64,000 bases of DNA from Mariannaea sp. PMI_226. Taxonomy: Eukaryota; Ascomycota; Sordariomycetes; Hypocreales; Nectriaceae. The notes below the pieces were generated by a model that did no database searches, was not told where the DNA came from, and worked only from the letters and a program-made list of their open reading frames with translations. The DNA is taken from the NCBI GenBank assembly GCA_024336345.1, contig JANFOG010000001.1, positions 1,550,001-1,614,000 of the forward strand, written 5' to 3'. Shown here piece by piece: positions 63,518-64,000 of the stretch. Both the position numbers and the translations under genes were made by a program. Numbering within the stretch: position 1 is the first letter of the stretch; each line of letters opens with the position of its first letter.

Positions 63518-64000
63518 TCATCGCTCTTCGACGGGCTCGTCAACGTTTACTCCCAGCTCTTTGACAAAGATCTCACTTAAGCTGCTTCCATCTCTGGCGT
63601 AGATCCAAGCACCTTCACCTGTGCCCTCTTTGTCCGTCTGGCTTTCACCCAGTAGACACCAGTCGTACCGTTTCGGACCGGAGATGGGGGATGATAGCCA
63701 GATCTGCTTGTTTGGAGGCTGCTTGTTGATAACGTAAGTACCGTTCCCCGGCCAAGTGATGGTGAGAACACCGGACTGTAATGGATTTACTAGTTAGCGG
63801 CAAAAAAAGAGGTCTCATGTTAAGAGGTCTAGAGTGGAAAGTTATGGGATGGAAGAGAGAAGGAGCCCACGAACCGAGAATTCGACGTCCACATCCTCTC
63901 GCGCATCCTGAAGCTCCTCGAACTTTATAAGGACATTTTCCAGATATTCATCGGCAATCTCGTGATATTCGGCATCCGTCAGGTCCACTGCAGCATAGCT
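63518..64000 (-). CDS. YFH1: Frataxin, mitochondrial (5' partial)
   Basis: Mitochondrial iron-binding allosteric activator of the cysteine desulfurase complex in Fe-S cluster assembly. Visible exons 64000-63875 and 63775-63518 give 127 residues; the N terminus with the targeting peptide lies beyond the right edge. The acidic first helix ([19 protein letters not shown] ... EDVDVEFS) carries the Asp/Glu iron-binding ridge. The beta-sheet contains [38 protein letters not shown] with the conserved Trp and Gly-Pro-Lys-Arg-Tyr-Asp-Trp, and the final helix [11 protein letters not shown]. The 99-nt intron (63776-63874) has an unusual GTTCGT donor, phase 0, and a TTACAG acceptor. In frame throughout. 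Confidence 0.95.

Overview
The window reads as nuclear DNA of a filamentous ascomycete (Pezizomycotina, most likely a Sordariomycete). Genes are single transcription units with short introns (mostly 51-120 nt), GT...AG ends and CTAAC/CTGAC-type branch points. The gene set is typically fungal: chitin synthase chaperone Chs7, UDP-galactopyranose mutase, a group-X-type hybrid histidine kinase and NCE101. The lineage call rests on gene content and intron style, not on a search.

Layout. 1-3173 (+): 3' part of a TBC-domain Rab GAP, open at the left edge. 5416-7020 (-): proline-rich, NLS-bearing protein whose single inferred intron contains the only in-frame stop. 7021-20132: about 13 kb with no convincing gene, only microsatellites, pyrimidine-rich tracts and one short secreted-like ORF. 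20133-28024 (-): giant hybrid histidine kinase, 2556 residues in four exons. 30743-32625 (-): UDP-galactopyranose mutase, six exons. 32626-38761: gene-poor.

38762-49582 is a compact housekeeping block: TPT/DMT-type transporter (+), ribosomal protein eL27 (-), NCE101 (+), an unrecognised conserved-looking protein (-), 4-hydroxyphenylpyruvate dioxygenase (+), TFIIH subunit Ssl1/p44 (-) and Chs7 (-). 49583-59295 is again gene-poor and ends in the long pyrimidine-rich leader of an MFS sugar porter (59296-61720, +) with long N- and C-terminal tails. The right edge holds a small LYR/DUF1763-like protein (62397-62699, +) and, convergent with it, frataxin (63518-64000, -, cut by the edge).

There is no biosynthetic cluster and no recognisable transposon, tRNA or rRNA. 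Shared themes are loose: wall and glycan building (Chs7, UDP-galactopyranose mutase, possibly the TPT transporter), signalling and nutrient entry (histidine kinase, MFS porter), and mitochondrial iron-sulfur biology (frataxin plus the LYR-like neighbour). Exon joins were derived by hand from splice signals, reading phase and family similarity; each listed set of exons keeps frame across all junctions.
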